Assembly: GCA_035041965.1 (NCBI GenBank)
Contig: JAPYMA010000193.1
Coordinates: 124,001 to 188,000, forward strand
Direction: 5' to 3'
Length of the DNA: 64,000 nt
Source of the DNA: Anisakis pegreffii
Lineage: Eukaryota; Nematoda; Chromadorea; Rhabditida; Anisakidae
Shown: piece after piece, positions 18,883 to 32,193 of the stretch
Position numbering within the stretch: position 1 is the stretch's first letter
Layout of the letters: each line of letters starts with the position of its first letter
The notes under the pieces: model-generated
What the model saw: only the letters and a program-made list of their open reading frames with translations
What the model was told of the DNA's origin: nothing
Databases searched by the model: none
Position numbers and translations under genes: made by a program

Positions 18883-20876
18883 AAGAATTGCGGAACATCA
18901 TTAATAGAGCGACATTAATCAACTGCCTGAACTGAACACAATTATCAGTCATCATTATAATATAGACTGATGTTTTGTCATTAAACGATACTCTGCAAAC
19001 TATTGCTAAGAACTCATAATCAATTAGGGAATGCAATAAACTGCACATAAGCATTAGTATGTTTGTTAATTAATTTTAATTGGAAGCCAGTTCTTCTTCT
19101 CGCATTTCAATATGAACCTTTCGTAGAAGAAAAAGTGGTTTCTTTTTGACGATCAGAAACTCTTTGCAAGTAATTCTATTCATCCCCCTCTCTTACAATA
19201 TTGTTTGCATTATGTTTAATTGTTTTTCGCGGTCACATAAGAATTTCTTTTCGAGGCCTCAAAAAAATTATATGAACATGAACTAATGATTAGTTGAAAT
19301 GAAATCAAGTTTCATTTTATTGCATAATACTCATAATGAGCATGACTACAATATCCTTGTGGTGACGAGCATGTAAAGATGTGATGAAGAATGTACTCAA
19401 AATGAAAAACAACGATAATAAAACCACAATGACGACAATAATGGTAACAGAGATAATAATGACTGCGGAATAATATTGAACAATAATAATAATAATAACA
19501 AGAAAGGTTCGAAAAGTAACAAAAACGATTAGTTGTGAGGTGAATTAAGCGTGTTTGAAAGGGTACGTGCTATACAAACGTATTCAGTTGATACTTTATC
19601 AGAGTTCGTCTATGATCTGAGTTGATAACAACAAAGAGAGAGCATTACGATTCTTTGCGTTCATATTCACTGTTTTCACTGAACGATTCAATTTTGTTGG
19701 CAATAACAATAATAACTATGCATGATAATTATGTGCAGTGAAATTCAATGGATGGAGTATCAATAAGGCAATTGTTGTTGGAAAGGGGGGACAAACGCAT
19801 TCAAATTAAAAGTATAGCAAAGTATGTAATCATGTCATAAATCTATGTTAAATAAACAGCATAAAACGTCAAAATTACCTGATTGAAATGTTTAGAAAAC
19901 CGAACAAGTTCAACAGGATAAGTATAGAAATAAGTATATGAAGTTAAGTTAGAAGAATAAAAGGGAAGGATAAGGTTTTGTTTCAAAAAAACTTTCATTC
20001 ACATCACCTTTTCTTTGACTATTGATACCAATGAAAATCTACAGTATAAGAAGCCATACTGTAGACGGCATGACTCTTACAGGGTGGAATATTTGCAAAA
20101 TTTGGAAAATTTCCGTTAGAAAATAGAAGGCAGCAAAAACTCATTCAGTTGAAAAATGATGCTTAACTGCAGATGTTTAGGGCAAATTTGAGTCGATTAT
20201 ATCCAACTATTGCAAGACGAAGTGAATTTGAAATGATATAGGAAAACGTGCAACGGATGTGGAACCTGTGAACGGATGAAATTGTTTTGTTAATGTGCTG
20301 CGGGTTGCATGATGAAGTGTTGGTGCATAACGTACGAATCTGTCATTGAGAATACAATGTGTTTATACCGAGAAAGTGAAATGAATGATGCGTGCATGAA
20401 GATTATGATCGTGAATGGAATACGCAAGTAAAACTTATGGTCTTTCTATGATGTCCTTCGTTGTCATAGTAATGTTTGAGGCTTAAATGACAAACGAATA
20501 AAATTCAAAACTTATTTTAACATATCTCGAACATCTTTCAATATTACTTCATTATCATTACCATTGCCAATACTATTGCACACTAAATTCACTCACAATT
20601 TTCGATTCGTATTATTGTTTTACACAGCTGATTCATTACCAATTATCAGTATATTGCGTAGTAACACAAGATCATCCTTTTCAATTAGGTAATTGCCTTC
20701 GTTCACTAATCACCACTGTTTTTTTATGCGAATTTCCCTGAAAAGGTACGCATGAAGAGGAATCCGTCGTCAACCGATCCAACCCACAGAACAGAGCATT
20801 AGCAGGAATCAAACAGATGACGTTTCCAAGCATGCACACTTCAACATACAGCTAATGAATTTCGTCACAAAATCAG

Positions 20877-21014
20877 GACTGGCTTAAGGGGCACAACAAA
20901 TGTTTGCGAGTGTATGACAGCAATGGAAGGGACGGAATTTCGAAACGGAGCCAGCAATCGAAATATGTCGAGAAGATTCGGATAGTTCAGACGAAAAATA
21001 TCAATTTGAAGTGA
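20877..21014 (+). CDS. Possible terminal exon, unrecognised
   Basis: After an AATCAG acceptor at 20871-20876 a GC-richer 45-codon frame runs to TGA at 21012-21014. It contains KGHNKCLRVYDSNGRDG and ends in a basic stretch. Its composition is unlike the AT-rich flanks, but I do not recognise the product and cannot connect it to an upstream exon. A second patch at 20744-20835, in a different frame, is similar in composition. These may be exons of one gene or a processed relic. Confidence 0.25.
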   Translation, partial: DWLKGHNKCLRVYDSNGRDGISKRSQQSKYVEKIRIVQTKNINLK

Positions 21015-22206
21015 TAGTATTCTCCAACTCCATTTTTTGATGTTCACTTATTTTACGAGTTCAATTAAGAATGTGTAAGAAAAGCACTTACATTAAAACG
21101 ATGTGAAAATGTTCACAGCATTCATGATTTGAGTTGATCAATAAGTGCAGTCATAAATATTTTATGGTATAATACTAATGATAGAGTGTGATTATAATCG
21201 GACTAGCGTGTAAGTAAACGATATCATCTTGAATAATCCACTTACAATTAGTGCATCGTCAAATAGAGCAAAGATTTGAAATACACAACATGAACTCTTT
21301 CATATGAATATGAATAAAAAATGTGCATAGAACAACAATTAAGATACCTTTATCCAATTCAACTTGTTGAAAATTAGCATTCATGTTGCATCAACTAAAA
21401 TAATTTCAGATGAAAAAAATGCCAATATCAGGTGAAAAAAAAGATAAGATAAAATGAGATTGTCCAATGAAATTGATAGCATTTATGAGAGTACTGACAA
21501 CGCAAATTACTGATGACTTGAATATCATTATCGTTGTACTTATATGAAAACATCTTGAAGATGTTGATTTCATTTTCACTGCAATTCACTGCCTACAACT
21601 AATTCATTTGAGTTCTGTTGGGCACTATAAAACAAGACAGATTACTTGTAGGCATCAAGTTGCTGTGATGTACGCTTAAGCGGTGCCTCCAAAGGATTAG
21701 TCTTTCATTAAGGGATTATCATTAGTGATGTCCATCAGAATATTGATATTGATAGCTGAGATAATGTTAATGAGAAATAAACTCAATTTGACTTTTCACT
21801 AAACGTTCTTGAAATGAATTAACATTGTTACTTATTCGACAATATAAAGTTGTTTCATAGTTGCTAAGCAATATCACTCAAAAAATGCATTATCACTTAA
21901 TGAACGCTAAATTCAATATAATTCATCCAATTCACACTGACTGCTTCACTTCTAAAAGTTTCGAGAAATTTTCTGAAACTGCACGACTGCAGAAAGGGAC
22001 TTCACAAAGTGTACAATGAACAAAAGATCTTCGCAAATGACTGAATCTAACTTTTCAACTTCAGTTTTTCTCACTGAACAACAGAATCAATGCAAAGAAA
22101 ATATAAATGACAACGTGAGAATTTGGGGCTTCAAACGCGCCAATATTTTCGAATGAGAATAATTTGCTTATTTCTCAAGGAGAACTCAAGGTATCAGATG
22201 CACATC

Positions 22207-22612
22207 TCAGTCAAAGTGTTTAAGAAACTGATTCACATTGACATCGTCGCATTGCTCCATAAATTTCTGCTTTTGTTCAGATTTTGTGTAGGCGTAATCG
22301 AGATCGTTTCGAAGACGTTCAACGGGCATTCGTTCTGCATTTATCTTCTCATCATCTGCTTCCAAACAGTCAACCACGAACAGCAACGATAAAATGCTAG
22401 AGAAGCGTCTATTCTTGTGATCATTATTCCTTATTCGCCAATTGTAATCCACAGCACCGCATTTCCATTCTCGCAAACTTGCTTTTTTCATTTCTAACGA
22501 TTTCAATGTCACTATCCTTTTCGCTTCCTCGTTTTTTCATCAACAAGCTTCCGGACTGTCCTCTCACTAGCTGTGAATGCTTGCCTTTTGTAGATAAACT
22601 TAATGTTCGCAC
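22207..22612 (-). CDS. Possible small gene or 3' exons, unrecognised charged protein
   Basis: A minus-strand frame ends at 22207 with a charged, helix-like stretch containing AERMPVERLRNDLDYAYTK and finishing NQFLKHFD. A plausible acceptor (TTTGGAAGCAG) precedes it near 22358. Upstream at about 22500-22612 another minus frame contains LLMKKRGSEKD and could join in phase through a GTGACA donor. The product has no family I recognise. Composition and splice-site fit are the only support. Confidence 0.3.
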
Positions 22613-24763
22613 CTTTTTTACAAAACATATTTCATTCTATGAATCAGTGGTTATCTCATTGGCTACTATCACTAACTGCAAGGAAAAAAAACAAAATTAA
22701 TTCGATGGATTGAGAACAGTTCCTATGATTCCCTTGGTAAGTTCATCTTTAACATCATTCGCCTACGATAGCCTATTCCAACTAAAAAAATCTGTCTATA
22801 ATCATATACGCCTTCCCCTTGAATGTGTCTTTTCCTTCTAATCCCCATCTGCATCAACTGTTGATAAACATTATATCAGTTCAGTCAAACAATAAGGTGG
22901 AAGTTTCAGGAATGTATTTGAGTACTAAAGGAAACCCAACGACTTTACGATTGAAAACATTTGAATTACGAAGAATTCTCATTGATCTTTATATCGATCA
23001 TAACAGGAGTTCTCACGTTCAAGAGCTCGATCACTTCCTTTGATGGTCTGGCAAGGCATCCTTACCCCCGACCCAACTACAAGAACTTGCTATTTGCAGG
23101 AATACAATCTTGCAAAATGCCTAAGTATCTACTTATGACACTTCCACACACCTACGACACTTCGTTTAAAATCCCATTATACAATGTCATTAAGATAATT
23201 ACCAAAACTTTCCAGTGTAATCGAATTGTAGTCGATGAATTCACTCGTACCGCACCACACCAATGATCTCTCTTACCAACCAAAGAACTCCTAATGATAA
23301 GATGATATCAGCCAGCATATTATAGAACTTAAAAAATACTTGTGGCTGTTTCCAACTGACTTTTGTTCAGGTCTAGATGAGCTAAAGATACTCAGAATAT
23401 AGAATAAATAAGATTGTTGCCATGAGCGAACCGCGTGTAGATCACAGTGGCGTTCCAGCATAACACAACAACTGCATGAAATATTAGTTTGCCGATGCTC
23501 TCAATTACCCCGTGACAGCCCCAAATCACTCCCAGGAGGTAATTTACCTCCACTGAGAACCAATGGTTTATAACATTATTCAACAACATGTTCCTAATGA
23601 ACGAATTTTTCACTTCTTTGTATGCAATTAACGAATCCGTCAAAGTTGCTGCTAAACGATGCTAATCAAAAATCACTAAAGTCTCGTTCAAAAACACCAT
23701 GGTAAGGGTCTTTCACCAAGTGCGTCAATAAATTATTTCCTGTTGATCTCTTCAAATATTCAAAGATATATAATAGACTTGCTTCTCGTTCATCAGAACA
23801 AATTCGATTCTCCTCCCACATAAAATCACGACATCCCTTTCAACAAGGAAATTCGGATAAGTACAAAAAAAAATCACCACATTCATAACTCTCACAGTCA
23901 GTGTTGGAAATTTATGCATTTTATTTTTCTGCACTCTATCTTTTTTCTTCTTATTTCTCATGATGCACAAATTTAAAATTTAAATTTAAAAAATTTTTTA
24001 AAAATTTATCTTTTATATTCAACTGATTTTCCTCTTCTTTCCAACAGCAAGTGTACAGTATATTAACCAATTCAAAATGTGTGCTCTAAATCTTGTCGTA
24101 CAAAGTTATCATGCGAATAAATACTGTCACATATTATCGATAGCGGTATGCCAAAATGAAGTAATAAACAATGTGAAAATATATGAATAATTAGTTTATT
24201 CAAACTTGATGTGTTTTGAAATGAAACTTTGCCGAAACAAACTCATTATTTCATAAGGTTATTTGAATTGGGTGGTTGGGCAGTGAATTCGGAGGATTTG
24301 ACACGATGAGCCCTCCAATCCGAAACCTTCAACGTTAGTTATCCATACGCTTCTGACATGTGTTTGCTCATTACTGTCAAATGAAATGCGTCGTCGAAAT
24401 TATGTCATAAACAATCACTTGTTTGGGTTATATTTCATACATTCAGTTTGATTTGAGAGAACATGAGCAGTTTAACGTTATTCGTATTCGGAACGATGTA
24501 TTTTAATGGTGATTCATAAAACGTTGCACAATATTGGAACGGAGGGAATACGTCTCATTTGTGAAGAACAATTTATTATTGGACCCATCGTCATATTCAT
24601 TATGCTCGTGCACATTTTCATCGAGTATTCTTAGCAAATAAGACTCGGAATCTCTTTCCGAAGAATTCAGAAATCTTGCTATCTATGAACGTGAATGGTA
24701 ACATACCGCAAAAAAAGTTAGGTCTGTAACAAAATAAAATGTGATTTCGGGATTTATTTATAG

Positions 24764-27700
24764 GTGATCAAAAGCGACAAGCCTCATATGCGAGCAGAAC
24801 ACCACAAGAACCGTCCGGTTCTGAACGAATGTAATGGGCGGATTATTTTACATTCATTGAAGAGTTTTTTAGTGACGAATTATGAGAAATCATTTGGACG
24901 GCAAAAATTGAATTAGTTCAAATCAGCTGACTGAACTGGTGACTAATGCAAGCTGAGGGTTGAAACGATTTTTGTCACGACTTTTGATGGGTGCAATGAC
25001 TTTGCGATATTCACTTCACATACTCGCTTGCGGTGATTTTGGATATTTGGATGTGACATTGACTTCGAACAAATACTTTTATTGCAATAAAGAAATGAGT
25101 GGCATAACATAAGATTTCAAAGAGATTTCAAAAAGAATTTCATTCAGCACACCAAGAACACCTCGTAAACGAAAGGATTACCATTTCGCAAGGGTTGAAT
25201 ATGATCCTGGACCACACTATTATATATGGCCTGAAAGACCAAAAACAAAAAAACGTAAACTGGCTAAAATATTCACCTCTTTTAAAATTACTTATCAAGA
25301 AACAAACAGAAATTTGAGTAATTTAAGAGGACAGTGATCCAATGCGACCAAAAAAATGAAAATTTGAAAGTAGTAAGGAAATTTGTGAAACATGAAAGAT
25401 TGAATGCAGTGAAGCGATTGTATAGGAGGATGATTGCTTGATGCATTCCGTTGGCTTGACCATAAGTTTAAGATGGTATGAAGCAAGAGAAAGTTTCTTT
25501 AGACTCTGAAAATTGCAGTGTAAATCGATGCTGAAAAAAAAATTGTTTTGAGCTTGAAGATAATTTTCAGTAACAGAATTCTTGATTTCAATGAAAAGTT
25601 CTCGTGACAATTTGAAGAAGATTACAAATGCTTATTGTAAAATTATTGTGATGATTCAGGCAGGCCGCATTCTCGACATATCACACGCGATATGCTGAAG
25701 CAAGAATTGAATGAAACGATCATTTCAACTGCAGCAAAGTCAACTCAACAACAAGTAGCAACAATCAACAATGACCCTTTGGCACAGCAAGATCTTCCTG
25801 GACCGTCCCATCAACCACCTCTCACTGCAACCGTTCCATCTGACGAATCAGCCCCTCCAGAAATACGAAAGGTGTCCAGATTTACCGTCCAACGAATCCA
25901 GAATGCCCTGCAACCACCAATAAACCCATCAACAGCCCAACAATCGCCAGTGTTCACACCACCAGCAACCCAAACGAATCAAAACCAATCGTCAACACCA
26001 TCAACCAACGAATCAGCGAGACCGCCAGCACAACGTCGTTCTCGGTTCACGGTCAATAAAGTACCTGAAAGTGCTCTGCAGTCGCAAAGCGCACCCCCCA
26101 CGGCAAACAATCCACCCACTACTGGACTGGAATCGAATCAACCAGCACAACCACACACACCCTTAGAATTCAGTCAACAGATCGCATCTCAACAACCGAA
26201 TGCTGCTCTTCAATTCAGTGCATCACCACTATTCAGGTTCAGTGATATCGTTTCATACTAAAACCTTCTCATCGACTACTTCTCCCCAACGAACACATTC
26301 TAGCTTGTTGAAGATTCAGCAACTGTTCATCACGTGCATCTATATGCATATAGATATAGCTATTTGATCATCTTTCTAGTTCATCAATAGTTTGTTTGAT
26401 TGACCAAAAAATACTGTATATAATTGTTTTGGAAGTGTGGCCAGTGAACGGACTACATAACCGTTTTTGATAGAAAGAAGACGCAACTTTTGTCTGACTT
26501 GATCTTGAATTTTCACTTCTCGAAGGTACTCCGAGAAATGCATTCGGCGGAAAATGGCTGTTGTTCGATCCTTTTTGTCTTCTGCTGTTTCGCTTTCAAT
26601 TCAAAAAGTTGAACATTAATCGTAAGTGCATTTTTTGGTGAAATTAAAGGGATTTTAAGATTACCAACGCAAAATATGACGCCAACTTTATCAGTCGTTG
26701 TTGAAGAGCCTGAAAATGAGGATGCCGAGCAAGTGCAACCGGAAAGTGCACTCCGCGAAACAAATAAACGACCACTGCTTTCGACACCAGCGACACCAAT
26801 GATACCCGTCGGCGGCGGTAAAGACGATAGCAATCCAGCAAATTCCTTCCTAACACAATCATCGGTTGATAAGAACGTGTCACCGTGGACAACCTTGCTG
26901 GTGTCACCCGGTGAAGCGTTACTCAGTTTTGTGGTCGAACATCCAACTGATCACCGCCCAGTCCCTTCACCTCAAGACACAACACCACAACTGCACAACG
27001 CGCCACAACACAACCAACATCGAGTGACAACAAAATTCAACGAACTCTATGAAAAAGTTATCGATGAATGCAATCAAACCGAAGCAATTTTCGAAAGGTT
27101 CTCGAAACATTCACTTGAACGGCACTTTTTTAATTGAAGTCGTTTCCTTCCTCTTATTCGATGTGCCTCTGATATTCCGCATTACCGAATTCTATATTCT
27201 TCTATATCGAGCTGTTTTTTTTTCACCTCTTTCCTACTTTCTTGTTCAGCAGATTTTCTGGTTTCTCAGTGGTCATCACTGTGACTTTTTTGTTCTCTTT
27301 GAGACCAGTGTAGTAGCTTTGCATCATATCTTAATCTGCAGCACCTACGACCGATCAATCTTACTTTGCTTTGAACATATTCTTCATGGAATTCTATACA
27401 ATATAAACTCATGATTTACCAATTTTAAAAAATTAGTACAAATTCGCTTCTCAAGATAAAGTTATTTATATGCGATGATCATCGAGCAATGAAATGAAAA
27501 CGATGGAAGAAAACAAATTATGAAGTGAAGAACTCAACTGTTTGCATGGAGTCCGTAATAACTGGACGATGCTCTTCCTTTGCATTATTTTAATATTAGA
27601 GTATTACGGTTTATCGACTAATTTGTGCGTGAGACAGTTCAGAATTCATATCTCGTTGACTTTTTTTTTCAGATTCGCAAACCGTTTAAACAACCTGGAG

Positions 27701-27769
27701 AAAGACCATGAAGAGTTACAAAAAAGGATCGCAAACCGACCCGTTCTAATGTCGGAGAATGAAGACTAA
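24764..27769 (+). CDS. 3' exons of a low-complexity protein with two RFxV motifs
   Basis: Four exons join in phase: 24764-24830, 25664-26236, 26660-27097 and 27673-27769, ending in TAA. The protein is rich in Pro, Gln, Ser and Thr. It carries two near-identical basic motifs, SRFTVQRI (RFTV codons at 25878-25889) and SRFTVNKV (26043-26054), 55 residues apart. RFxV/I motifs are the docking peptides recognised by the conserved C-terminal domain of OSR1/SPAK kinases; they occur in WNK kinases, SLC12 cotransporters and some scaffold proteins. The last about 60 residues are predicted helical, ending LEKDHEELQKR and SENED. The first exon listed starts in mid-codon, so the 5' part is missing. A WNK C-terminus is possible, but I found no kinase domain upstream. 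A poly(A) signal AATAAA is at 28058-28063. Confidence 0.65.
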
Positions 27770-28057
27770 TATCACAAAAAAAAATCAAAGCTGTCATTTA
27801 TTGCTACATCCCGTTATATTCCGTCACATTTTATTGACGTGTATTCAATTCGCTATTCTGAATCCGACCACTTCCAGCCCAGTTCTGCTCAGAGAATTTG
27901 AAAGAAAGAACTTGAATGCGCTGTTCCGATCATCATTGCTACGAGATACACACAAACTGAACATTTTCTGCATATAGGCCTTACCCCACCGCTCATATAG
28001 CCACCGTTGTCAGGTGTAATTTATTATCAGTATTATATACACAACTAATTCTGCTTC

Positions 28058-28063
28058 AATAAA
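28058..28063 (+). promoter_or_regulatory. Candidate poly(A) signal of the RFxV gene
   Basis: AATAAA lies 289 bp after the TAA stop at 27769, with no other canonical hexamer nearer in the sense strand that I noticed. Confidence 0.4.
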
Positions 28064-28629
28064 AATCCGAACTATGTGATCTGCGTATTTAACGCTAATA
28101 TTATCAATATCAGCCATTCTATCATGTCGCCTTAAGCAGTGATGTTCTTCTCGCAACACAACTCAAACGAATAAAACATGTTTCTGAGCATTTTAATCAC
28201 AAACAGAATAAAATCATCCCGTGAGAACCAAAAGCAAAAAACACGAAGAATAAAACAAATGAAAACAATATCACAGAAGAAAACAAATCATGAAGGCGTT
28301 GTAAAATTAAATTAAATTGACAATTTGTATTTAAGGTGTACTCTTCACCAAACATCTTCAAATGCAACTGTTCCCATTAAAAATAATACTGTTGAACCAG
28401 TTAGGATGATGATCAATTGTAACCTCTTTCACGAATGAACGAAATTATCAGCTGCTCGAATAGAAAAATCTCATTGAAAATATGGAAAGATGGACAAATC
28501 TAGACGTATTCATTATCAATAATTCGACTCGAAAGTATTCTTTTCACAGTTAGCATAACGCGATGTTCGTTCATAAGGTGCAACTAACATCATAAAAGTT
28601 CGCAGGCTTGTCTCATTATTGGTAAAAAT

Positions 28630-28977
28630 ATGCATTCATTCAACATTCACAATTTACATATTTTTCCAGAAAAGTGGGGAACAACAAGCTTCATATGTAA
28701 AAAGCCTCAATTATATCCATTACTCTCAAATTCAATGGATATCCCAAAGCAGAGAAATGTAATAATAAAGACCCATCAAAGGATGTCACATCGTGCATTT
28801 CACATCATCATTAAAAGCTTCTTATCTCCTAAACTTCTCCGAGAAATGCTGGATGGAAATTCGAACACTGACCGCCTCAGCAATACTAAAACGGAATCGT
28901 CGTTGCGAAGAATTCGATTTCAGACGATAATTGATGCAGATGATATAGAGTTAGTTGCGGTTAACGCTGCATTATGA
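28630..28977 (+). CDS. Isolated open frame, unrecognised
   Basis: An ATG-started 115-codon frame sits between the two tail-to-tail genes. Just inside it is TTTTTCCAG (ends at 28670), a good acceptor, so the frame could also be a terminal exon starting with Lys-Trp-Gly. The predicted product is basic, with SHRAFHIIIKSFLSPK and a C-terminal ELVAVNAAL. No family is recognised. The length is unusual but not impossible for chance in this composition. Confidence 0.25.
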   Translation: MHSFNIHNLHIFPEKWGTTSFICKKPQLYPLLSNSMDIPKQRNVIIKTHQRMSHRAFHIIIKSFLSPKLLREMLDGNSNTDRLSNTKTESSLRRIRFQTIIDADDIELVAVNAAL

Positions 28978-29226
28978 GGACTGCAAGGAAATACCTGAAA
29001 ATGAAATGGTATTGAATCGTTTAAAGAAGAAGTAATTGGAAAATGCACCGAAGACATATTGAATATTGCATTCTTCAACTCATCTGAAATATTGAAATAT
29101 CGTCGTCTTCCTTGAAAATGAGTCACAATCTTCAGGAATACATGAACGCACAAATTCAGTCAGAAATAAAAGTCAATGATGAGTTGATGAATGCAATTCA
29201 GAATTTGCATTAACTGAACAAACATT

Positions 29227-32193
29227 TCATGAAACTTCTGGATGATACAGTTCAATCACGGACAAAAATATACTGCAAATGATAACACAATGATTCAAGT
29301 TAATATGGCATTCCGAAGAAAAAAAAAACAGCTGAAATTCGACGACCTTGATATCCAAATTCCAAACCATTGTTTCAATGTTCAGATCAGTTGGTGCTTC
29401 TGAGAAGCCTTCTTTCAATTCGAAAGCAACCTCGTCACTTGTTACAAATTCAAAATGAAGACGCCATTTCACATGTACTGAAACGAATTTCAAATCAGTC
29501 CAAAAACCAGTTGAATGCTAATGGAAGTATGCGAAGAAGTGTAAAATTTTAACTAATTAATCAAACGACTTTTGAATGACTCCTCAGTTTGGCTTTCGCA
29601 CGACAAAAGGCTTAAGAAATTCGGGTTTTTTTTTTCCGGATTATGCGCACGGCCTAGAGCATTTTACAGCATCGGTACATAGTGAATCATGAGTACATGA
29701 TGAAATTAATAAAGCCGGGCATGAGGGGCCCGCTTTATCTTCAATGCCATGAAAGAATTTCAGTCGTACGACGGTTAGAACGCAAAATCTGCATTCATCA
29801 CAAAATTATCGTCTGTATTACAAATGCAACGATGCAATCCGTAACATGAGCATTACTCACGAAAAGTTTCTTCAATCACTACTAACATAATGACATTAGT
29901 TCGCGCAAAAGTCACGAAATTAAATCCGACTGATTAAAATTATCAAATGTACTCTTGGATATTTCGATGTTGTTTACTGCATAAATAAAAAACGACAATA
30001 AATAATCAACTTCTTCAAACTTATAAACTTCAACATAAACGAACTTCTTCAACAAACCAGAAACAAAACCAAACATATAAATCTTCTAGATGACAGTAAA
30101 TAGATTGAACAATCGAAAGCACCTACCGGTATCCGTATAAAACGTTGGCGTTGCTGATAATGGAATATGCAATTTGACGAAAGCATCCTTCCAAAACGCA
30201 CATACCGCATGATCAACCATATGCGTTGTTACAAATGTACGCGCATCCGGATTGTCGACCAGTGTTTCCACTGACTGCACACTCACTGTATACTTAAAAT
30301 TGGATGATCACATTGGACGATGCTGAGGTCTATTTCTGAGGTACTTTTTGATGGCAATCGACTAATCACACAGAGGACTTCGCTTGAACTTAAATGTTCA
30401 ACAAACGAAATAGCATTACTGGATGATACTGAGAGTCTACTTGCGAGATGAGTGCAAAATATCAATAGAATTTTCACTGACCTGGAAGCATGGAACTGGG
30501 CAGCCATCAAAAACAAATTTGCCAACAATATCCTCACCAAGTTTAAATGCTTTCTTATAAAGAGTAAAATTGGCAAGACGGCCCCGTGTGTTCGTCATGC
30601 TATAACTGTAACTCCTTTGTGGTGCTGTTAAGCAATCAGTTGCTTCGGTGGCCATATCGATCACGGACGGACTGAATTGGGACACTCATTTTATAACGTT
30701 CATCGGTAATAGTTGTACGCTACATCCATCAATTTGAACGATTTATTCGAATGTTCATTCATTAATTACAATTTTTCAGCACCGAAGGACTCGAACCATT
30801 AATGCACAGCTCGGAGCTTATTTAAAAAACTCAGCAGTAGTAGTGAATTCGATGACATTTACATTCGAAAAATCTCGCCTCTTATTTGATTCTTTTGCTT
30901 TTTCCACAGCTGAAGGATACGAATAGTCATAAAGACGTCACCAGTGAAATATCTCTATTCCATTTTATAATCAAATGAAGCAATATCAGTGGGTAGATAA
31001 ACCAGCCCATTGTCACAATATAAAACGCTACCATAGATATTTGGGATGATTAGATTCCAGGGAAAAGTTATTAATGAGAAGGAAAATTAAATTCACTGAG
31101 ATTTGACGATAACAGAGGTGAAAACTTGCCCTATAGTTTGATTTGCAAGGAACGGATTTGTGAGCGTAGTTGATGGACTTGGCAAAGGAAGACAAAATTC
31201 AGCTTGTAGCACGCGCAGTGGTATATGAATGAGTTTGATAGGTGACTTCACGTTCTGCACACCAACCGTTAACTTATAAACATACCTCACCAAGTAACCC
31301 CTCCAAATGCAATCTCATTAATAACAGGTTACGGTCAAATTTTGAATGGAATATTCAAAGTTCAGAATGTTTTGCCCAAATTCGTCAACAAGATTTTCAT
31401 CCACAGCTAATTTTTCCACCAAACCAGTATTTAAGCAGAAACTGACCGATTATGTTTAGAGAATATCTGATTGTAGGTGAACAAAAGCAAAAAAAAAACG
31501 ATGACATTAAAAACTGCGGATTAATTAGATACGTAATCGAAAACTAACTTGAAGGAAGGCGGAATACCATCAAAAGGGAGTTGTTGTACGCACTCAAATT
31601 CGCGTCTTTCACCAGCCTTCAGAATCAATTCACAAAACAAAACGACCGGTCGACACGAGAATACGGTGTTCACTGAACGCGATATGGATGTCGTTTGGTT
31701 GCGGTTCGTGTCGCCGACTGAATTCTTCTTTTTCAGTGTCTCATCTCCACAACTCATGATTCGTTCGCACTGCACATGCACACTGCCCCAAGCCAGCGGC
31801 TCCTCTTCGGTACGTCCGATGTTTTTCACGAATACCTTTCAGCAATTTCATGATTTATTCAAAAATTCATAATTATGCATATCTTCTCATCAGACAGTAG
31901 TAGTGATCTCAAATGTAAACTTCAAAATTAACTTCTAATAGCATCTCATCGGTTTGTTAGGCGAACATGAGAATTTTGCAAAAACCGATCAACTCGCATC
32001 AAATTACAGATTTCTTGCTGCACTCTACTAACTGCGAATCCTTTCGGGGTATGAACTGAACGAGAAGATCTTCAACCAATAGAGAAGCATGAATTTTGAA
32101 ATGAACAACGGATGGAACCTTGCAACTAATCGCCTCACCGGCAAGATACACGGCTGAGTCGCGATCCAATTGTGCGGTCACTTGAATTGGCAT
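29227..32193 (-). CDS. RGP1: RGP1, Rab6A-GEF complex partner protein 2
   Basis: RGP1 pairs with RIC1 at the Golgi to form the nucleotide-exchange factor for Rab6; it has an arrestin-like fold. Six exons: 32008-32193, 31549-31835, 31126-31285, about 30482-30685, 30127-30292, 29227-29477. Diagnostic stretches match the human protein in order: YLAGEAISC near the start, [28 protein letters not shown] and [25 protein letters not shown], and [11 protein letters not shown]. Estimated length is about 415 residues against 391 in human. The junction between exons 3 and 4 does not close in phase with the sites I can see, so a small exon may be missing there. The last 35 residues after NLDIKVVEF are unlike RGP1; the true end may use another exon. 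Confidence 0.9.

Larger units (their letters stand above)
17585..24763. other. Long stretch without a confident gene
   Basis: Mostly AT-rich sequence. Contents that can be pointed to: a 9-bp-arm inverted repeat at 18861-18882, a short (AAT)n tract at 19482-19498, two coding-like patches described separately (20877-21014 plus, 22207-22612 minus), and a small palindrome GGAGGTAA/TTACCTCC near 23535-23552. The region may contain upstream exons of the plus-strand RFxV gene, but I could not identify any. Confidence 0.4.

Noticed and set aside
26513..26907. Minus-strand open frames
   Set aside because: They overlap the plus-strand exon 26660-27097, which has phase-consistent splice sites on both sides.
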